A stretch of 8,490 nt of DNA from a bacterium. Its GTDB lineage: Bacteria; UBA9089; CG2-30-40-21. This document shows positions 5,167 through 8,490 of the stretch, in pieces. The first letter of the stretch is position 1. The number at the start of each line of letters is the position of its first letter. A program made the position numbers and the translations under genes. The stretch lies in NCBI GenBank assembly GCA_030018795.1, contig JASEHA010000077.1, forward strand, positions 1 through 8,490, in the 5' to 3' direction. Below the pieces are notes generated by a model. It was not told the DNA's origin, searched no databases, and saw only the letters and a list, made by a program, of their open reading frames with translations.

Positions 5167-5706
5167 TTGAAGAAAAAGAAAGAGCATATGGACGAAATAA
5201 CCATTCCAGTAAAATCATTAGAACTGCTTGAGGAAAAGGTATATTCTCTTGATGAATGTATGGAACATCTGAAACGATTAAAGGCTGAGTTTGAAAATTA
5301 CAAGAAACGCCATGAAAGAATCCTCATGGAAAACAGACAATTATTTAATGAGAGGCTGATTAGGGAGTTAATTCCTGTGTTGGAAAACCTTGATCGTGCC
5401 ATGGATAAGACCAGTCTTACATCTCTTTCATCTCTTTCGTCAGCTGAATCCTTTTTCGAGGGAGTCTTGCTGATTAATTCTCAACTTAATGATGTTCTTA
5501 AAAAACAGGGCTTGACAAAAATGCAAACCATAGGTCTTCCATTTAATCCAGTGCTTCATGAAGCCTTGATGCATGTTGCGTCAGAACAATATCCAGAGGA
5601 TGTGATTATTGAGGAGGTTCATGGCGGCTATATGCTGTTTGATAAGGTTATTAAACATGCACAGGTAATCGTTTCAAAAGGGAATGTTCAGCCATCAAAT
5701 GCGTAG
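5167..5706 (+). CDS. grpE: Nucleotide exchange factor GrpE
   Basis: Cytoplasmic co-chaperone that releases ADP from DnaK and senses temperature. Seen in the 179-residue product: a long N-terminal coiled coil from about 18 to 66 containing LKRLKAEFENYKKRHE; a four-helix region around 66-118 with LIPVLENLDRAMD; and the C-terminal beta-wing, GLPFNPVLHEALMHV at 123-137 and EEVHGGYMLFDKVIKHAQVIV at 149-169. The usual RPA of the last strand reads KHA here. Start: TTG at 5167 follows GGGGTGA with an 8-nt spacer; the first ATG (5188) has only an A-rich purine stretch before it, so TTG is preferred. A 9-bp direct repeat (CATCTCTTT twice, 5420-5437) encodes part of the serine-rich segment at 82-93. Neighbours are lepB and dnaJ; dnaK is not adjacent. 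The stop TAG lies in a palindromic element. Confidence 0.95.
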   Translation: MKKKKEHMDEITIPVKSLELLEEKVYSLDECMEHLKRLKAEFENYKKRHERILMENRQLFNERLIRELIPVLENLDRAMDKTSLTSLSSLSSAESFFEGVLLINSQLNDVLKKQGLTKMQTIGLPFNPVLHEALMHVASEQYPEDVIIEEVHGGYMLFDKVIKHAQVIVSKGNVQPSNA

Positions 5707-5730
5707 GGAACAGGCCTGCTTGTTTTCTGC
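5703..5730 (+). repeat. 28-nt hairpin element containing the grpE stop codon
   Basis: Arm GTAGGGAACAGG, loop CCTG, arm CTTGTTTTCTGC: all 12 positions can pair, four as G-U. GTAG pairs with CTGC at the base, and the TAG is the grpE stop codon. The geometry is the same as at the lepB and ybaB stops, although the arm sequence differs. Confidence 0.65.
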
Positions 5731-5772
5731 TAAATTAGTAACACAAGCATCCTTGTTTGTGGTCTTACTTAT

Positions 5773-5789
5773 TCAAGCTGGAAGCTTGA
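5773..5789 (+). repeat. Short inverted repeat upstream of dnaJ
   Basis: TCAAGCT, loop GGA, AGCTTGA: a perfect 7-bp stem extendable by two further pairs. It lies 13 nt before the dnaJ Shine-Dalgarno, without masking it. With the grpE-stop hairpin it is all I can see in the 109-nt grpE-dnaJ gap; there is no CIRCE operator or clear heat-shock promoter. Confidence 0.5.
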
Positions 5790-5815
5790 GTTACATATAG
5801 TAGGGGTGAAATAAT

Positions 5816-6922
5816 TTGACTCAAAAACGTGATTATTACGAGGTCTTAAGTGTAAGCAGAAACGCTGGGGCAGAGGATATTAAGGCATCTTATCGAAAGC
5901 TGGCAAAACAATATCACCCAGATGCTAACCCAACTGATAAGAAAACTGCGGAAGAGAAATTTAAGGAGATAAGCGAGGCATATGCAGTGCTCTCTGATCC
6001 AGAGAAAAGGGCACGATATGACCAGTTTGGTCATACTGGCGGTTATGGCGGCTCTGAGCAGGGGTTTGACTTTTCTGGGGTTGATTTTGGTGATATATTT
6101 GGTGATTTATTTGAAGGGGTGTTTGGTACATCTAACAGACGCCGTGAAGGATCAAGAAGGAAAAAAGGGACAGACCTTCAATATAATCTGGAGATTAATC
6201 TGAAAGAGGCAGCCTTTGGCTGTGAAAAGGTGATCAGATTTTCACGCAATGAAGGGTGTTCAACCTGCAATGGCAGTGGTGCCAAACCAGGAACATCAAA
6301 GCATACCTGCAGTTCTTGTGGCGGAAGCGGTCAGGTAAGGATGACGCAAGGGTTCTTTTCTGTTGCCAGAACATGCGATAGGTGTCGCGGTGAAGGCTCT
6401 GTTATCGATACACCATGTGTTTCTTGCCGGGGAACAGGCAGGGTCATGAAGGCTCAGAGTATTACGGTAAAGATACCAGCGGGCGTGGATACTGGTTCAA
6501 GGATACGGATAAATGGAGAGGGAGAGCCTGGTTCATATCAGGGAAGCCCTGGCGACCTTTATGTTGTTCTTATTGTTCGTGAGGATGAAACCTTTAAGAG
6601 GGAAGGGAATAATATCTTTTGTGATGTGTCCATCAGCTTTGTTATGGCTGCCCTTGGGGGAGAGATTGATGTTCCTTCCTTGAGTGGAGAGAAGATAAGG
6701 TTAAAGATACCGGCAGGTACTCAGAGCCATGTTGTTTTTAGAATAAAGGGCAAGGGCATAACATCCCTTCATGGTTATGGATTTGGTGACCAGTATGTGC
6801 GAACAATGGTGGCTGTTCCTACAAGCTTGAGTGCAGAGCAAAAAAGGCTGCTGCGGGATTTTGATGATCTGAGCGGTAAGGACAAAGGATTTATGGGCAA
6901 GGTTAAGGATGTGTTTAAGTAA
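5816..6922 (+). CDS. dnaJ: Chaperone protein DnaJ (type I Hsp40)
   Basis: J-domain co-chaperone that delivers unfolded proteins to DnaK and stimulates its ATPase. Full domain set in 368 residues: J domain 5-70 with HPD at 34-36; Gly/Phe-rich linker about 72-105; zinc-finger domain with four CxxCxGxG repeats, CSTCNGSG (148-155), CSSCGGSG (165-172), CDRCRGEG (187-194) and CVSCRGTG (201-208); then the beta-sandwich substrate-binding domains and the C-terminal dimerisation part. Start: TTG at 5816 is 6 nt after GGGGTGA and directly precedes TQKRDYYEVL, which aligns with the usual DnaJ N-terminus; no ATG is available. It follows grpE by 109 nt and precedes lysS by 78 nt. The partner dnaK is not in the window, so it must be encoded elsewhere if present. 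The stop is TAA. Confidence 0.98.
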   Translation: MTQKRDYYEVLSVSRNAGAEDIKASYRKLAKQYHPDANPTDKKTAEEKFKEISEAYAVLSDPEKRARYDQFGHTGGYGGSEQGFDFSGVDFGDIFGDLFEGVFGTSNRRREGSRRKKGTDLQYNLEINLKEAAFGCEKVIRFSRNEGCSTCNGSGAKPGTSKHTCSSCGGSGQVRMTQGFFSVARTCDRCRGEGSVIDTPCVSCRGTGRVMKAQSITVKIPAGVDTGSRIRINGEGEPGSYQGSPGDLYVVLIVREDETFKREGNNIFCDVSISFVMAALGGEIDVPSLSGEKIRLKIPAGTQSHVVFRIKGKGITSLHGYGFGDQYVRTMVAVPTSLSAEQKRLLRDFDDLSGKDKGFMGKVKDVFK

Positions 6923-6942
6923 GACGCTTGCCCTCTGGTATG

Positions 6943-6963
6943 GTAGGGTGGGCACTGCTTACC
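6943..6963 (+). repeat. Short GC-rich inverted repeat between dnaJ and lysS
   Basis: GGTAGGGTGGGCACTGCTTACC contains GGTGGGC, a 3-nt centre and GCTTACC, a 7-bp stem with two G-U pairs at 6947-6963. The GTAGGG start recalls the stop-codon elements, but here it lies 22 nt beyond the dnaJ TAA. It is probably a decayed member of a similar palindrome family. No T-run follows, so termination is unlikely. Confidence 0.4.
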
Positions 6964-7000
6964 GATTTCTGCTGATACAAGCACACAAAAGGATAATAAA

Positions 7001-8404
7001 ATGCAGACAATCGATCCAGTAAGATACGAAAAATTGATACACTTGCAATCCATGGGCATAGCCCCCTTTGGCTCACGATACGAGGTAACTCACTCATCTA
7101 TTGGGGTGATTGAGGGGTTTGTCGAAGGGAATGAGATAGAGGTGAGTGTTGCTGGCAGGGTTGTCTCCTTAAGGGAACATGGTAAATCTGCCTTTGCCAA
7201 CCTTAAGGATAGGGCTGGGAAGGTTCAGGTTTATGTCCGGCGAGATGTTGTTGGAGAGGATAATTTTGCCGTGTTTTGTGGATTGGAACTGGGTGATTTT
7301 ATCGGGGTTTGTGGAAAAACATTTAAGACAAAGACCGGTGAAATTACTATTCTGGTTGAAAATTTTACATTTCTTTCCAAGTCGCTTCGTCCTATGCCAA
7401 AGGAATGGTATGGGCTTAAGGATATAGAAACAAGGTATCGGCAGAGGTATGTTGACCTGATAGTCAATGATGAGGTCAAGGAAACGTTTATCACCAGATC
7501 CCGTGTTATTCGTATGATACGGGAATTTTTAGACAAAAGAGATTTCCTTGAGGTTGAAACCCCAATGATGCAGTCCATGGTTGGCGGAGCAACAGCCAAA
7601 CCATTTGTTACCCATCATAATAGTCTGGGCATGGATCTTTATATGCGGATTGCACCAGAGTTGTATCTCAAGCGGTTGATTGTCGGTGGATTGGAAAGGG
7701 TGTATGAACTAAATCGTAATTTTAGAAATGAGGGTATCTCTACACGGCATAATCCTGAGTTTACCATGCTTGAGATATATCAAGCTTATGCTGACTATAA
7801 TGATATGATGAGGCTGACCGAGGAATTGGTTGTGCATCTCTGCCAGAATATAAAGGGAAGCCTGCAGATAGAGTATCAGGGGCAAATGCTTGACTTTACC
7901 CCTCCATGGAAAAGGGTAACGGTTTGTGAGGCAATTGAAAATGTCTTAAGAACAAGGATTAAGGGGATGCAGGATGTAGAGGCCATTGCCATACAGCAAG
8001 GGCTTTCAGTCAAAGAGCTTCTTGATGATGTGCTTGATCACAAGATAGAAAAGGAGCTTGTGCAGCCAACATTTGTAATAGATTTTCCAACCATACTTTC
8101 ACCCCTTGCCAAGTCTATGCCTGACAATCAGGAGATTACTGAGCGGTTTGAGTTCTACATCTCCTCCCAGGAGATAGGGAATGCCTACTCAGAGCTGAAT
8201 GACCCAATTGACCAGAGAAAAAGGTTTGTTGATCAGAATGCAGAAGGTGTGGACGAGGACTTTGTCCGGGCACTTGAATATGGAATGCCACCCTGCGGCG
8301 GGCTGGGGATAGGTATCGATAGATTGATCATGATCCTGACCAATTCTGCTTCTATTCGGGATGTTATCCTTTTTCCGCAGTTGAGGAAGGAGGGAGATAA
8401 GTGA
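7001..8404 (+). CDS. lysS: Lysyl-tRNA synthetase, class II
   Basis: Cytoplasmic enzyme that charges tRNA-Lys with lysine using ATP. Seen in 467 residues: N-terminal OB-fold anticodon-binding domain about 46-130 with VSVAGRVVSLREHGKSAFANL; class II motif 1 region around 178-190 with FLEVETPMM; GGATAKPFVTHHNSL at 195-209 and MRIAPELYLKRLIVGG at 215-230; motif 2 FRNEGISTRHNPEFTMLE at 241-258; and motif 3 GGLGIGIDRLIMILT at 433-447 with R441. The length is slightly below the common 490-500, with a short N-terminal extension before the OB fold; all catalytic elements are present. The ATG at 7001 has AAAAGGA with a 7-nt spacer, making it the only ATG start in the lepB-grpE-dnaJ-lysS group. The TGA stop overlaps the 7-bp tandem repeat. 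Confidence 0.98.
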   Translation: MQTIDPVRYEKLIHLQSMGIAPFGSRYEVTHSSIGVIEGFVEGNEIEVSVAGRVVSLREHGKSAFANLKDRAGKVQVYVRRDVVGEDNFAVFCGLELGDFIGVCGKTFKTKTGEITILVENFTFLSKSLRPMPKEWYGLKDIETRYRQRYVDLIVNDEVKETFITRSRVIRMIREFLDKRDFLEVETPMMQSMVGGATAKPFVTHHNSLGMDLYMRIAPELYLKRLIVGGLERVYELNRNFRNEGISTRHNPEFTMLEIYQAYADYNDMMRLTEELVVHLCQNIKGSLQIEYQGQMLDFTPPWKRVTVCEAIENVLRTRIKGMQDVEAIAIQQGLSVKELLDDVLDHKIEKELVQPTFVIDFPTILSPLAKSMPDNQEITERFEFYISSQEIGNAYSELNDPIDQRKRFVDQNAEGVDEDFVRALEYGMPPCGGLGIGIDRLIMILTNSASIRDVILFPQLRKEGDK

Positions 8405-8433
8405 AAAGTGAAAAGTGAAAAACGAAAAGTGAA
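8399..8433 (+). repeat. Heptanucleotide tandem repeat across the lysS stop
   Basis: Five consecutive copies of AAGTGAA, the fourth changed to AAACGAA. The first copy supplies the final lysine codon and the TGA stop of lysS. Slippage here could alter copy number without changing the protein, because the stop is in copy one. Confidence 0.85.
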
Positions 8434-8442
8434 TAGTTTCGA

Positions 8443-8470
8443 CCTGTGCGGTTGGAAATTACCACATAGG
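8443..8470 (+). other. Imperfect hairpin at the right edge
   Basis: CCTGTGCGGT, an 8-nt loop and ACCACATAGG pair at 9 of 10 positions, one of them G-U, followed by TAAAAATGG rather than a T-run. It may be another dispersed palindrome or the beginning of a structure continuing past the window. It is not a convincing terminator. Confidence 0.35.
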
Positions 8471-8490
8471 TAAAAATGGTACAGATTTTA

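Noticed and set aside
5707..5815. Heat-shock control (CIRCE operator, sigma-32 promoter or RNA thermometer) ahead of dnaJ
   Set aside because: No TTAGCACTC/GAGTGCTAA pair, no CTTGAA with CCCCAT box, and the hairpins do not cover the Shine-Dalgarno.

Overview
This is an 8.5 kb stretch of bacterial housekeeping DNA, moderately AT-rich, in which two gene groups diverge from a shared AT-rich promoter region around 3700-3830. No phage, transposase, CRISPR array, tRNA or rRNA was seen. The order SRP RNA - dnaX - ybaB - recR is the arrangement known from Bacillus-type genomes. The SRP RNA is the long form with an Alu domain, which is typical of Firmicutes and also found in several other lineages. 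TTG and GTG starts, a class-III-type (pseudo)pilin and short dispersed palindromes between genes would also fit an uncultivated or anaerobic phylum. I cannot name a taxon from this window alone.

Left group, minus strand, transcribed from about 3704 down to 44: a consensus promoter (TTGACA-N16-TATACT), a ~274-nt SRP RNA, dnaX (clamp-loader tau/gamma subunit), ybaB/ebfC (nucleoid-associated protein), recR (recombinational repair) and a divergent-PAP2 membrane protein. No terminator separates the SRP RNA from dnaX. The dnaX ribosome binding site starts about four bases after the RNA's closing helix, so the RNA is probably cut out of a common transcript or shares one.

Right group, plus strand: a monocistronic pilin-like gene with its own consensus promoter (TTGACA-N17-TATCAT), a strong Shine-Dalgarno and a 16-bp intrinsic terminator. 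It is followed by lepB (signal peptidase I), grpE, dnaJ and lysS, closely spaced and co-oriented, probably one operon of protein secretion, folding and translation genes. dnaK, hrcA and a CIRCE operator are absent. lepB, grpE and dnaJ all appear to begin at GTG or TTG.

The least expected pattern is in the gaps. Four genes on both strands (dnaX, ybaB, lepB, grpE) end in TAG. In each, that TAG is bases 2-4 of a 28-nt element with a GTAG start, two 12-nt arms and a 4-nt loop. The other five genes end in TAA or TGA. Further short inverted repeats lie before dnaJ and lysS, and a 7-bp tandem repeat straddles the lysS stop. These look like a family of small palindromic elements sitting at gene ends. 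No large new system is visible; the notable signals are these elements, the SRP RNA/dnaX junction, the SRP/pilin divergent promoters and a few unusual coding details.
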